Assembly (NCBI GenBank): GCA_017979445.1
Contig: CM030718.1
Location: forward strand, 16,098,760 to 16,162,759
Reading direction: 5' to 3'
From: Akebia trifoliata
Lineage: Eukaryota > Streptophyta > Magnoliopsida > Ranunculales > Lardizabalaceae
DNA: 64,000 nucleotides
The notes under the pieces are model-generated. The model saw only the letters and a list, made by a program, of their open reading frames with translations, had not been told where the DNA came from and made no database searches. A program made the position numbers and the translations under genes. Below, in pieces: positions 19,479 to 32,209 of the stretch; positions within the stretch are counted from its first letter, which is position 1, and each line of letters opens with the position of its first letter.

Positions 19479-21695
19479 TATAGACACTACATTTTTGCCT
19501 AAGCCGAGCACAAGAGTACCAAAAGCATTTTGAGAATGAGCTCAACCCAAAGTATCTTTTAAAAGGCCTCAAAGCCCAACATATGAGTAGCATCAAGGCC
19601 AACAAACCATTTTAAAGGGCATTTTAAGCCTGATCGAACCATATTTTTGGCAATTTTTAAGCTTGGCTTAATCAAAGGTTCAATTAGGGTTAATATTTGC
19701 ATAGTATGAACCTAAGGTTTAGCTAGGCTTGATTTTGGGTAGGTCAAAACTCACCTTAGGCCAACTCTATTAGGAAATTATAAGTCTCATGTGTACTAGA
19801 ATTTCCTTGAAGAGAAATTACACTCTAAACCCCCTCCCTATTGATTTTTTCCTTGAGAAATCCTCATATTTTACTTTTTTTATCATTTTATGCACTCTCC
19901 AATAATCCTATCACTTTGGGCTTCAAGCAATTTCTTTATTTCTTCCAACAAAGACCTCTAGTCAAGTATTGGTCCCCACATGAGTGTTATTATCTCCCTA
20001 ACCTTATCATGTTTAGCCTAAATAAAGGCATTTTACTCTTTTATCCAACCTAGAGAATTTTCTAGAACTTGTGGACAAAAATTAGAACATACCTAGGTTG
20101 TTAAAGAGCTAGCTAGGCTAAATGTCTAGAAAGTCCAAAATCCTACCACTTAATTATATCCCATCTAGCCTAGTTCTCTTGGATTTGACCCAAAGCCAAG
20201 ACCTTTGGACCCTTTTAACCCATAGAATTCTCTAGAAACTAGTAAATTTTTACCAATCTATCCTTTGATCACCAAGATTAGTTAGACTCATAGAGGTGCT
20301 ATAGACCATCAAGGCCTAGGTGATAAAGGGTATTGGGTGTCTTTCATTAAGATTTTAGTGAGAATATTGGGAAGTCTAGATTAGGACCAAACTAACCCCA
20401 ACGATTTTCCAAAATCCTATAAATAGGAGACCTATTCAGGGCAAAATAAAAGGAGCTCAAGTAATCCAAAATTCTATCAAAGTTTCTTCCCAAAGTCCTC
20501 TAGCCTCCTAAAACTCTATCCAAATCTCATCTCACTCTCCCAAGAAGCCTAGACTAAGAAAAAGATAAAGAAAGAAGAAGAAACAAAGGTGGGAAAGAAT
20601 GTTTATATTCTTTAGTTTCATTATGTAGTCCCAATCTCACTCCCCACTTCTATCTAATTCCTTTATTTACTTGCAAGTAGTTTTTCTTATTCTCTTTTTT
20701 TATATAATATAGATCTAAGATTTTTCTAACTAGAGGCATATGGAGAGATAGTAATTCCTCTTTGAGAGGTGATCTCGTCCTATAAGTCTTCCATAAGCTC
20801 CTAGTGAATATTTAATTTCTATGCACTTCTCAATTTAATTATATTTACTTTAGCAAGCTTTCTTTTATGTTTATTAGTAGTTTTCATTTCTTCCATGGTA
20901 GAGGTAAAAGAGAGTAATTCCTCAACATGAGGTTGTCTTCCATTTATTAAACCATGCAATAAGTTCTTTTCGGAACACTCTATGCAAATATACTTGCATA
21001 CACCACACTCTTTATTTGCAAAAATGGTTAAGAGTCCAAGGTGGTGGTCTCTTTAGATCCCTACCAAACTCTTTAAACCGACACAAAATCTAGGCCCAAA
21101 AATACATAGAATCATGCATAATGGTCACTAGTCCTCCATAGTGGTGTTCAAATTATGGATGCTTCTTAAGGGATAAACAAACAAAAAGATGTTCTCAAGT
21201 AAGCACATAACCTTCTAAAAGAGCTTTGGGTTCCAAGAAGGTGAAATCCATGTGGATTTCCACCAAAATCCTAAGTTCGCAAAAAATTTCAATAAGCACA
21301 TTATTTAATTTTTAGCTTGCTTGTTAGTTTAATTTCTTAGTTTTCTAAAACTAGACTATAACCGATTTTTCCTAATTTTTCTTTATAACTCTCTCTACTT
21401 TTAAAATCTAAAATAGAGTTTTCTAATCTCACCATAGGTCAATATTGGCAACCATTTTTAGATTAGAGGGACAAAGTGCCTAATACCTTCCTTGTCTCCT
21501 AATCGAAACTCTTCACCTTAGATTTTTAGGTAGACATTTTCCCCTTATCCTTTGGATATGTGACTTACTACAGGTCAAGAAAATAGAATTTTAAAATATT
21601 TTTGTGGTGCCCATTCATAGCCAAAATCTTTGAATGGTGGTGACTCTTATACTCACATAGATTACCTCAAACCTATCCAAAAGTTTCAAAGCTCA
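19479..21695 (+). repeat. Element E 3' LTR (about 2.2 kb)
   Basis: It starts TATAGACACTACATTTTTGC, close to the TGTAGACACC start of the Tat LTRs. It contains a TATA box at 20418-20425 and a long stem, GATTAGAGGGACAA (21461-21474) with TTGTCTCCTAATC (21492-21504), around GTGCCTAATACCTT. A GGTGGTGACTCT block lies at 21636-21647. By analogy with other Tat LTRs the end should fall 45-60 bp later. I place it at about 21695 (GCTCA), but no target duplication could be confirmed because no 5' LTR was found. The interior is AT-rich with no gene. Confidence 0.65.
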
Positions 21696-21699
21696 TGTA

Positions 21700-22020
21700 T
21701 CTATAGGGTTACCATTGGATGAAGTTTTCCTACTAGTTGTAAATTTATCTGAGCATGTCTTTGACACGTATCACATGACTTGACATACTTTTTACATTCT
21801 CCTTACATCTATGACTAATTGTGCCCCTGAGTTATCACTTTGTTCATCATCGATCAACCGCATAGTGGTTTTTGCATATTCCTTCTTGTATTTCTGTCAT
21901 TATCAGCTCAGATTCCCCAAGGTTTAATCATTTTAAAAGTGGTCCCCCAAATGACATCCTGTACAACTCATTTTTGACCATAATATACCATCTTACATTG
22001 TAGAGTAGGTTCCTCGTCTT
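21700..22020 (-). pseudogene. Element D integrase N-terminal part, Tat lineage
   Basis: On the minus strand, from 22020 leftward, the reading gives LYRMSFGGPLLK, then IQEGICKNHYA, then CDTCQRHAQ (21749-21775). This is the zinc-binding N-terminal region of a Ty3/gypsy integrase, with the Cys pair and following basic residues intact and the His part decayed. Several stops are present. It continues directly from the RNase H remnant at 55127, on the far side of element C, which proves the two pieces were once joined. It is cut on the left by the E LTR at about 21696. Confidence 0.75.
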
Positions 22021-25000
22021 CGTAGACACCCCATTTTTGCATCTGTCTAATTTAACAATTCGTCACCCGGTTGTTGTGGATTGCTAATGATGAGCATAAA
22101 GAACTCGAAGGCTTGTAAGTATTATTCTTGATTCTTTTCGTTTTAAATTCTTTCTTTTTGTTCATCCCCCTACTTGTCACGACTCAACATAAAATTTATG
22201 CACACTTAGGATCGCTACATCTTACACCCAACTTAGTAAACACGTACGCTTAGGGTTGCTACACAGTTCAATAACTTAGAGACCACGCTACGTTATGAAA
22301 ATGTGACCGTGATACTTAGAAATAATCACGTTGGGACTGAAGAAAACCTCACGCAAAATTCGTAAAAATCTGTAAAAATGACCAAAATAACGAAAATACC
22401 CCTCATATATTTTGCACCTCCGAAAAATTTAGAAAGCACCTCCATTACACTTAGAATGTGATTTCGAGTCTAACGGGTCCCAAATTGATAAAACAAAGAA
22501 ATTTAGGAAAAATCATAAACATGATCAAAATGCCCCTCAATATCCAACTCTAACATAAAGACCTTGATCCCTAGGAAAATCAAATTCAAATCGCAAATCA
22601 AAATAAAATTCAAATCGAAAATTAAACTAAAATTTAATCAAGAAACCAATTTAAAATTCAAATCAAATTCAAAAAATTAAAATCTAACCGAAATTTAAAT
22701 TAAAATGTAAAAATCAAAATTAACCAATTAAAGTGCAAAATCAAATTAAAAATAAAAATAAAAATAACCAACAAACCACTAAATCCTAATTGAAATCCAA
22801 CAAATTCAAAATCCAAAATCGTCTATCAAACCAAATTGAAATTAAATCTTAATTAAACCATCATAATTTAAAATCAAATACAAATTTAAATTTGAAACAT
22901 CAAATTCAAATTCAAATTCAAATCAAAATGTCGACATTACCCTTGTCAGAGTAGCGTGGGATCTCTACCCTCCATTCTTTTAAAACAAAAAAGAGAAAGA
23001 AAATAAAAAAAGTGTGTTCTATCTTCTTCTCCAAATCTCTCTTCCCCACATCCTCTTCTCCAACTACCTACTCTCCCATCTCCATCCTCTCTCCTCTCTC
23101 TCTCATACGTTTCATGGGAGAGAACTACTATATAAAAAAAATAGCAAGATGAACCACCATAGGGGAGGACGTTTTTTGACTTGACTGCCCCAACATTTTA
23201 GCCATTAAACTCTATTCTAATTGCCAACGTTTCAGCCATTAAACTCCTCTATAATAGCCAATGTTTCAGCTATTAAACTTCTCTCTAATAGAATGTTTCA
23301 ACCATTAAACTCTCCTCCAACAACCAATGTTTCTACCCTTCAAAGCAACTCCATCTTCTTCTCCATGCTTTTCACACCCACATCATCTTCTTCACGCAAT
23401 CAAACAGCCACAAAAGGGGATGTTTTTGGCTATCTATCACCAAAAAACATTTCTTAATTTCCACCATTAAACCTGCAACAACAGTCCCTCTCTTGACATT
23501 CATCACATTTTTACATTCCATTATTCTCACCTACTTCTTCCCCATTAAAATTTCAGCAACTTTCTTCTTCCCCATTAAAAAATTCAGCAACCTTTCTTCC
23601 TCCCTATTAAAATTTAGCAACCTTGTTCTTCCCTATTAAAAGATTCAACAACCTTTTCTTCCATAGATGAAAAAATCTGCACTCATCTTCTTCTTTTATA
23701 TATAAAAAACCTGCACCTCTCTTAACAGACTCTTGCTACCCCATGTCCTACCTTTTTGCTGCCATCTACTTCCTTCATCATACCTTCACTTGCCTTCTCC
23801 ATTAATTTACAATAGCCCATACCTTCACTCTCCACCTTCTTCTCTTGCCCCACAACAGCCCATATCTTGTCCATTAAAAAATCAGCAACCTCATACCATT
23901 CTCCAACGTCTCTCTCACTCTCTCTACTCTCCTTACTCTTCACAATGTCCACAACTGTCATAATAGTAGCCATAATCATAGTCACATTTATTTTTACTAT
24001 CTTTCTTTGGTATAACTCACAGCCACATTGACCCATATGACTCAACTCATAAGTTATTTCAAGGTCTTTTTTCAAGGAATCCAAACATCCAACATTACTC
24101 AGTGAAGGTAAATTTTTATTTTTTATTTATTTTTTTGTTTTATTTTTTTATTTTTATTGTTTCTTGATTTCGTATGCATTTGAATTAATTCGTCGATTTT
24201 TGGGGGATACGTGGCACTAATGGCAACCTTTAAGTTTCTAAAATATTTATGGATCGATTCTCCTATTTTTTTTGTTGATAGATTGAATAAATTAACTGAC
24301 ATATATCAAGTTGGTGGACCGGCTCATTGAGTGTTTATATTATCGGATTGATTCATCAATTTTTAATGTTATCGAGCCAACTCGCTCACATTGATATTAA
24401 TCAACTTATTGATTTTTGAATACATGTAAAATTTAAAATCGATTTTCTCAATAAAATCAACAAGTTAGCTTACTGATTTGAGTATACGTGGCAATTCTAA
24501 AATTGATTTTCTCAATAAAAATCAACGGGTCGACTCACTGATTTTAATATACGTGCCAATTCAAAAAATCAAGATTTCTTTGATTAATAATTTGTGGGTT
24601 AACTCACCAATTTTAATACATGTGATAATTAAATAAAATCAAAAATTTCTTTGATTAAAACATGTGAGTCGACTCACTGATTTTAATACATGTGACAATT
24701 CAAAAATCGAATTTCTTTGATAAAATGTCGTCAATGAGCATATTCGTTAATTTTGTGTACATGGCATTAAGAATTGATTTCGCATTCTTCCAAATGTGAC
24801 TGAATCGATTCACTAAATTTTGGTGCCATGTAAGCCTTATCAATCGTGAGATTCTCTATGCGAAATTCGAGAATCCATATAATTATTTTTGCCACAAGAT
24901 TTCTTTAGTAAATTCGATATGATTTGATGATGATTGCCTTAATTTGACCTTTAGTCTTTGAATGCTGATCGTAAGACATTTTTAGATCGTAATAGAGACT

Positions 25001-25216
25001 GATCATCTTTATCAGGAGGGTTCGGTGCCTAACACCTTTCGAAACTCTTAATCTGACCTTTACCCATTGTTTGTGGACCAACCAGATTTATTTTAGAGTT
25101 ATTTATGGTTCTTAGACCTAGACTAGGTAACGACTCCCTATTCTTAAAAATCCTCAATTGGCATAATCAGACCCTTATTTTGCTATGAAACGAATGGCTG
25201 GGTCGAGGCGATTTCA
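22021..25216 (+). repeat. C 5' LTR (3.2 kb)
   Basis: It starts CGTAGACACCCCATTTTT (first T changed to C) and ends GATTTCA. Only its ends resemble the A-family LTRs. It contains an A-rich block of repeated TCAAATTCAAAT (about 22560-22930) and a pyrimidine-rich block with repeated CAGCCATTAAACTC and CCCATTAAAATTTCAGCAAC units (23160-23660). A block of CTCACTGATTTTAATACATG repeats follows (24340-24720). The hairpin GGGTTCGG-TGCCTAACACCTT-TCGAAAC lies near 25016-25046. Frames at 23221-24084 fall in these repeats and are not genes. Confidence 0.9.
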
Positions 25217-25217
25217 A

Positions 25218-25235
25218 TGGCGACTCCACTAGGGA
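25218..25235 (+). other. C primer-binding site
   Basis: TGGCGACTCCACTAGGGA follows the 5' LTR after one base, with one change from the A1/A2 site. It ties C to the same primer class as A1 and A2. Confidence 0.8.
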
Positions 25236-25236
25236 C

Positions 25237-28200
25237 ATTTAAGGTCAAACTTGACCTGATCCAAGACTATCCTTAGGTTGACTTTTTCCTTGAGTCAACC
25301 TAGTTGACTTAATGAGACTCTTAGACTAGCTTAGATTTTTTCATTTCTTTCATTGGCATGTGATTAGATATATTTAATTGTTTATCTCTATTGATTTGTT
25401 TGATGATTAGATGTATTTAATTTAGATGGATATTCACGAAAACGCCCCGAGTGCACATTGTCCATTTGCACACACTCAAGAGCATGCATACTCATATTTG
25501 CATCATGTCATGTCCTTATAAACCTAGTAGTCGAATCTAAACTAACCTGGTCCTTCGGGATACGGGAGCTATAGACACCCTATTTTTGCACTCGCTTGAT
25601 TAAGCAACTCGTCAACCCAATTGCAACAGTTCCCAATGATAGATGATTATTTCAATGCTATATTTTATTGCTAGATATGTTTCAGAAATTTGGATGAGGT
25701 ATCTCAAATTAACAAAACTATAGAAACCGCACTATGCTAGGAAAATATAACCCCAAAAGCCTTGAAATCATCTTTTTATAAACAAAAAGAAGCTTCATGA
25801 AAAAAATCACTAAAAAATGACCAAATTATCAAAATACCCTTAATATCAAAATATCCCTAGAGCCTACATTACACTTAGGAAAATCCTTTTAAACATAGAA
25901 ATAGCAAATCGAAATCAAATAAACCATTTTGTCAATTTTCACAAAATTTGACAAAATTACGAAAATGCCCCTTATAAAGTTCATGATCATTTCGCACAAA
26001 AAATTTCATAAATGACACAAACCAATATTCTCATTGAATTCCTTATGAAAAATCGATTCCAAAATAACTTGAAACATTGAAAAATGACTTAAAACACAAA
26101 AAGTCCTCTTTGAGGGTAAAACGATAATTTTACAATTTTAATAATTAAAAATTCTGAAATTAATAATTAAAATATTAATTAATGTAAAGTGAAATCTTAA
26201 TTAAAATTAATTTTTCTAAGTCAAGTCAATCAAGTAAGACTTAAGTCAAAATCCTAAAATCTAGTCAATTAAGTGAGACTTAAGTCAAAATCCTAAAATC
26301 AAATCAATCAAGTAAGACTTAACTCAAAACCCTAAATTCTAGTCAATCAAGTGAGACTTAAGTTAAATCCTAATCAATCTAATAAGACCAAAGTCAAATT
26401 TTAACCCTAATAGAATTCTAATTAAACTCTAAAACTATCTAAAAGAAACATAATCTAAATCTAACTCTATCTAAAAAACAACTAAAAAAATCTATAAATA
26501 GGGGTCTCTACAACCTATTTTCGTAGGTAAAAATAAACCCTAGAAAAAGTAGGTCAAAAAGTATCCCTAGCCTTCCCCAAATCCTAATTTTGAAGTCCTA
26601 ACTCCTTACCTAACACCAAATCTCAACTTTTGTTCAAAAAACACCCAGAAATCCTTCAAAAACACTGAGAAATCCATCAAAAATTAGGAAGCACATAGAT
26701 CTAAGAAGAAGATAATTCATCTTACAGATCTGAAGCGAATCCAGTAACGAAAATGAAGCAAGGAATTAGAAGCAAGAAATCTCTCCTCCAGCTCTGAGGA
26801 AACTATCGTTGTGATCATCTAGATTTTTTTTATTCCTATTTTTTTATTTAGGTCTTTTACCAATGTAGTTTTATTTGGAAAAAGTAGAGAAGGCATTTGC
26901 TGGTTGGCGTTAGTACCTAACACCTTCCAACCCTGTAACATGATCCTCGTACCCATATTTTCTTTTGTAGATTAGTGTTATTTGCCTTTTAGAGTCAATG
27001 TTCGATTCCTAGACCGTAATAACTAGGTGGCGACTCCTAAACCTCAAAAATCAAAAGTGGATCAGTGCACCCCGCAGATCGAGGGCGCTTTCAGGAGCCG
27101 TCTGTGAACGCTACAAATTCAGTACAGTACATTTGGGTATATCAAATTAGAGCACCACGCACTGTTTGACAAGGTAAAACTTGGATAATATATCGATATT
27201 TTGGGCTGAAGTGGCCTAAGCTTTGTCCTAACCTAATCTCAGTCATATAATAAACTTAGAACTTAGGTGTGATCCCATTAGGCCATGACTCGAATCTACC
27301 ATAAGTGTTCCCGGGTTGCCTTTCTTTAATCTAACCAAAAAATAAGTGGGTGGACCGATTCACACCACTTAAATTGAACCCGTAATATCGATCCAACCCA
27401 ATAGACATAACTGATGAGACATGTTGATCAATGTCAAGTTAAACTTAGCCCAATTGATAAATGGATCTTATGGATCAACACATGGATCGGTTGGACTAAT
27501 TGGCTTAAAAATAATAGATAAAATGATTCAAGTAGAATATTCGGATCCATTGGGTCAAATAGACCTAAACGCAAATGGATATGTAGCCCTAATCACCTTA
27601 TATTGGCCAGTTCAATTTAATGAACTGAATATTTCATATTAAATAAGATCGGGATCAGGAAAAAGATCATATTAAGGGACGTACCGATCTGGATCTTATT
27701 CTTTGAAAGTCGTACAACCCTTAATCATGGTTAAATTTTCTAAGATTCCTAATCAATCAACAAATCATCTTTATGTCGTTTCTTTCTCAAAATGTTTCAT
27801 CTGTTAGAGACTTTGAATTTAGGGGGTTAGTTTAATAAACTTTATCAAGAGGAACCTTTAGTTCTAAAATGATAAAAAAAACTTATTCTCGGGTCTACAA
27901 CAAATACTTCACTTTTGATGGGGTTTCAGGATATCATTGCTCCTAAGCTTAAACATCCGCTATTTAGTTGGAGTCGTAAGTCCAGTCAATTGGAATGTAT
28001 CTCAGTACCAAGCCAACAATTAGAAATGGCTTCAGAATCTCTCAACATTGCCCAGTTGTTCTCTGAAGATCATAGTGCCTCAGTCTTACCGGTTGAAAGT
28101 CATATCTTTAATTATTTCACGTGTCATATGGTTTGGTTTGAGTCTAGATTTCTTTTATTATCGATTTGAAATGTCTTGTTTTCTTTGCATCGAGTTTAGC

Positions 28201-28642
28201 CCTTTTGTTTTTATTGAGTCGAGTTAGTTTGTCGAGCTTGCAATAGCGTCTGTCGCCCTATCTAATTTAATGAAATAAAATAAATGTTTGAATACCTTGA
28301 GCACATTAACGAATTAACTGATAATCTTACTTTAGGAGAAAATCTTTTAATGAAGAACCCCTTCCCAAATTAAACAAGAAGACAAATGTCAGGTTCAACC
28401 TCGAATTGAAAAGCAAAGGCCATTTACCTCGGAACAAAGAAATAATTCCTAAGAAATTCATATTGAAACTGACTTATCCCCATAGGAACACAAGGAGATG
28501 GTGAATTTATTTAGAAAATTAAAAAGACTTGTTTGCGTGATCTTATGAGGATATGTTGGGAAAGCTTAGGTGTTGTCCACCAATAAATGGATACTTGTCC
28601 GATGAAACGAAAACGTCATATATGAAATCAGAATAAACTTAA
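25237..28642 (+). other. C leader region
   Basis: Non-coding, with a 10-bp hairpin TCC-TTCG-GGA (25551-25560) matching the leader module of A1 and A2. It has a solo LTR at 25570-27093, then sequence homologous to A2 around 36000-37400 (TGTTCCCGGGTTG, then GAATACCTTGAGCACATTAA). The forward frames at 27421-27642 and 27915-28169 have no recognisable domain and are not kept in A1 or A2. The region is cut by B at 28643. Confidence 0.6.
25570..27093 (+). mobile_element. Solo LTR of the A family inserted in C
   Basis: It starts TATAGACACCCTATTTTTGC and ends CGAGGGCGCTTTCA, like the A1 and A2 LTRs. Flanks are GGAGC on both sides (25565-25569 and 27094-27098). A TATA box lies at 26493-26500 and the stem GGTTGG/CCAACC at about 26902-26933. 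No internal region remains, so it arose by recombination between two LTRs. Confidence 0.92.
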
Positions 28643-31600
28643 TGTGACGCCCCGTCAAACACTAACACAAAACCCCATGTCAAAACTCGGGGTACTAGCT
28701 GACACCTAGAAATTTCGGCATGGTCTCCTCTGTTTATGTTAGCATTCCAAGACGTTCAACTTGCACCTGATAAACGACATACAATCCTGCATATATACAA
28801 ACAAAATATAATACTAGCAGAAGCCTATATACGTTTAATAACGTACGATAAATCAGAGTGCGGAAGAAGAAAATTTATATACAGGATTATACAGAGATTC
28901 CTCACTCTAACAAAATTCCTAACACTCAATACAGAATTCAAAATACCTCTAGATGAACAGATACCACTAGGGGATATAACCCCAGTACTTACCAAGTGAT
29001 GGACTATGGTTGTCTATCTGACCCATCAAATGATTCTCAATCATTTTCTATACCTGTCTCGCTAAACTTCGGATCTGAAACTAAAAAAAATGGAGAAGGA
29101 AAGGGTGAGTAACAATGGTTATCCAGTAGGGAATCAAACAATTTCTGCCAATAACCTCTCCTAACATGAACGAATAAACATACAAAATCATTTTAGAATA
29201 TACAAAGTTTTACAGAAGAAATTACAATTAACTGGTACATATAGCCAGGGATGAGCAACTAAACATTTTAAAACTGACATTACATCAATCAACAGTACTC
29301 ACTATAACATTCTCTTTGTATACAAATATAATTGATCAAATGGAAACATTAAACATGCATTTCATTTTATATATCAAAATAAGGCAGCAAATACATAATA
29401 CACTATGGTGGAGTATTGGAATTAGAGAGTTGGGATTCACGACTAGATCGCTCCCAGTCGAGACATGATGTTATAATTTTTCTCTAGCTTTTAGTTCCTG
29501 ATTTTGTGACTGGTCGCTATTTACCACGCTTGATTGACCATTCATCCGGCTCAGGCTGGCCGTTTGACGTGACCGTAAGCAATGGGTTTCTTTTCGAAGT
29601 GTCAGAATGTTCGACTACTATAGATTGTTAGTGATCACTGACTAATCATCTTCGTCTATGCCTATCAGGCGTGCATGTGATTCCCAAATATACAAATCAT
29701 TTGTATATGACCACTTTTTCATTACAAGTTCACTGGTAAAGATAGAGAGGAACAACCTAGATTCCAGTTGTGACTCCACTCTCATACGCGTTCCATACTA
29801 CGTATGAGCTTGGTGGTCCTTATCGTACATCTCAGGATAGTACACCACTCCTGATGATATGACGCACTACCCCTTCAGGCATTCACAGACTCTTTAACAG
29901 CTCACAAAATAGCTAGATATATATTATTTTCATTTGAAAATAAAATAGAAATTAACAATACAAGGTTGAGAATGGATATCCAGTTTCCTACCATGCAAGT
30001 GTGGCCACCCGACCTAAAATAAATAACATAACGGAAAGGTAAACAGCGTCTCGCACAAACAAAAATTTAAATAAACATGCAACCAACAATATTATCCCTA
30101 GATATCTGTTCACCAACCTACACACAAAATAACAACGTAAAATGTAGACATCATCCCTCGGGTGTGACTCTGATATTTTACCGTTTCATACCCTTTTTCT
30201 TTTTTTTCAATTTTTACAATTTTCAATCTCTTCAATAAAATATCCATTTTCTGATATTCATAAATTCAATATGAGTTCATTGAATATTAAATCACATTTG
30301 CCAACTATAGAATTTATTTCTATCAACAATATTGAAAAAGAATACAAATTTTATATCAAAACAAGGTCTGAGCAGTGCACAAGACCCAATTCATGGAAAT
30401 AACCCGTTAAAATACCCTACCCACGTATAATTTGTTAAAAATACAATTAAACATATCAAATATGCAATTTCTGACGTGAATTTTTTGAATTAATAAAAGA
30501 ATTCTATATTTTGGAAATACATCAAATTTTTTTTGATAAAATCCTAAATGCAATTTTCACAATCTACAATTACTAATAGAAATTGAGAGTTCCTTACAAT
30601 GTCTAGGCAAAAGGATCGAAGCGTGTTCGAGGAATTCGAGGTGATCAATGCGAAAATCTAGATGAATCAAACTTTGAGACGGCTGATTTTTGAATCTGAT
30701 CTGGTGGTTTTGAAGATCTCGACGCCATCGTCCTTTCTTCCTTCTACGATGAAGGATTTGACCTCGAAATCGATGAAATTCGAGGTCGAAGTTTCGAAAT
30801 TCCTGTATATAAATACGGTTGATTTTTGACGATATCGGGTGAAATAGAATGTGAAAAGAAAAAAGGTTAGGTGGGTTTTGTAGATGTCGAGGCTGCGAAT
30901 GTTTCTCCCTTCTATGTTAGAAGACAGTTTGACCCCAAAACGGATGAAATGCAAGATCAAAGTTTTGGACTTTTTCGTATATAAATACGAATGATTTTTG
31001 ACGATATTGGATGAAAAATAAAGTGAAATAGAAAGAGATTTGGTGGGTTTTGTAGAGAATGCAGCTGCTGACATTTCTCCCTTCTGCGTCGGTCGTTAAT
31101 GGCGAGCAATTTGTGAGAGATCTGAGGTGGAAGATCGGAAGAAATCGAATAAAAATTCGTATTTCGTTGGTTGTTTTTGGATGATTTGGGGATGACAACG
31201 AATAAAAAAATATTTAAAAATTTTATTTATATAAAATTTGGGACGAAATCGATATTTCGCCTATTGTTTCGATCGACGATAACTTGACCATCCGGACTCC
31301 AAAATTGACAAATGAATATTCTATTTCGTCTAATTTTTCGTTCCGGATCTAATGGTATAGTCAATTTATGCAAATTATGTTTATATCAAAAGTTTACATT
31401 TTTGACTTGAGGTGACCCCTAAACTTGATGTCGTTTTCATTTTTGACGATAATTCGACTTCCTGATCTCCAAAAATGATAAATAGATAGTCCATCTTCAA
31501 TAATTTTTCATTACGAATCCAATGGTATAATCTAATCTTAATAATTCTTTCTCTAGAAAAAATTTACTATTTTGACCTGGTCTGACTCGGTAATTGAGGA

Positions 31601-31816
31601 TTTTGTAACTTTTATATTCGTACTCGCATTTAAGTGTGCTTACAGGCTAAAATATATTTTTTGATCATTTTGAATCCAATGGTGAGGCCAGATTCCATTA
31701 AAAATGATCAGAAACATCCTAAAATTTTATCCCTAAGTCCCACTTTCAATATTTTCTTAAAATTCTACTATTTATTTTTTTCCTCGAGATACGAATTAAA
31801 ATTTTGGGATTTTACA
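28643..31816 (-). repeat. B 3' LTR (left copy on the plus strand)
   Basis: It matches 45192-48332 along its length with small indels. For example, the right copy lacks the stretch around 29890-29950. It includes a two-unit duplication of about 150-175 bp (about 30700-31080). Plus-strand TATATAAATA motifs at 30806-30815 and 30978-30987 lie antisense to the element. The minus-strand frames at 30667-31198 come from this duplication and have no known domain. Confidence 0.9.
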
Positions 31817-31830
31817 TTCCCCCCCCCCTT
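31817..31830 (-). other. B polypurine tract
   Basis: On the minus strand AAGGGGGGGGGGAA stands directly before the LTR start TGTAAAATCCC. A run of ten G is long for such a tract and may be prone to slippage. Confidence 0.85.
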
Positions 31831-32209
31831 AATAAAAATTTCGTCCTCGAAATTGAAATCATACCTTATCGAGCTTTGTTGCGATTCCACTAACAGGACA
31901 TATATAATAAACAGTATTTATTGTCGATTACCATCTATTGTTAGTCCCAAACCAATATTATTTATAACTCGTAGACTTATGTCTCCCATATTCCGTTAAC
32001 CCAACACAATCACTAATTAATCACTCTATTTCAAACTCATACTCCAATTAATCCATTATTTGTATAACCCTAAGATAACAATCAATTCACCTTGTATTAC
32101 TTCCTTATCAATGTTTATTAACAACAATCCTTTCACATCTTCTCTATTCTTTATCTTTATTTCTCTCATCAATTACTCCTCAATGCATAGTTTTACCATA
32201 TAACCAAGG
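31831..32209 (-). other. B 3' untranslated remainder
   Basis: Short AT-rich interior of B between its polypurine tract and the A2 insertion. It begins (minus strand, next to the tract) with the TTTCGAGGACGAAATT motif. The remainder has no recognisable coding sequence, so the chromodomain/integrase end expected here is gone. Confidence 0.55.

Noticed and set aside
23221..24084. Serine/proline-rich frames in the C 5' LTR
   Set aside because: They lie in a pyrimidine-rich LTR block. The matching part of the 3' LTR does not keep the same protein.
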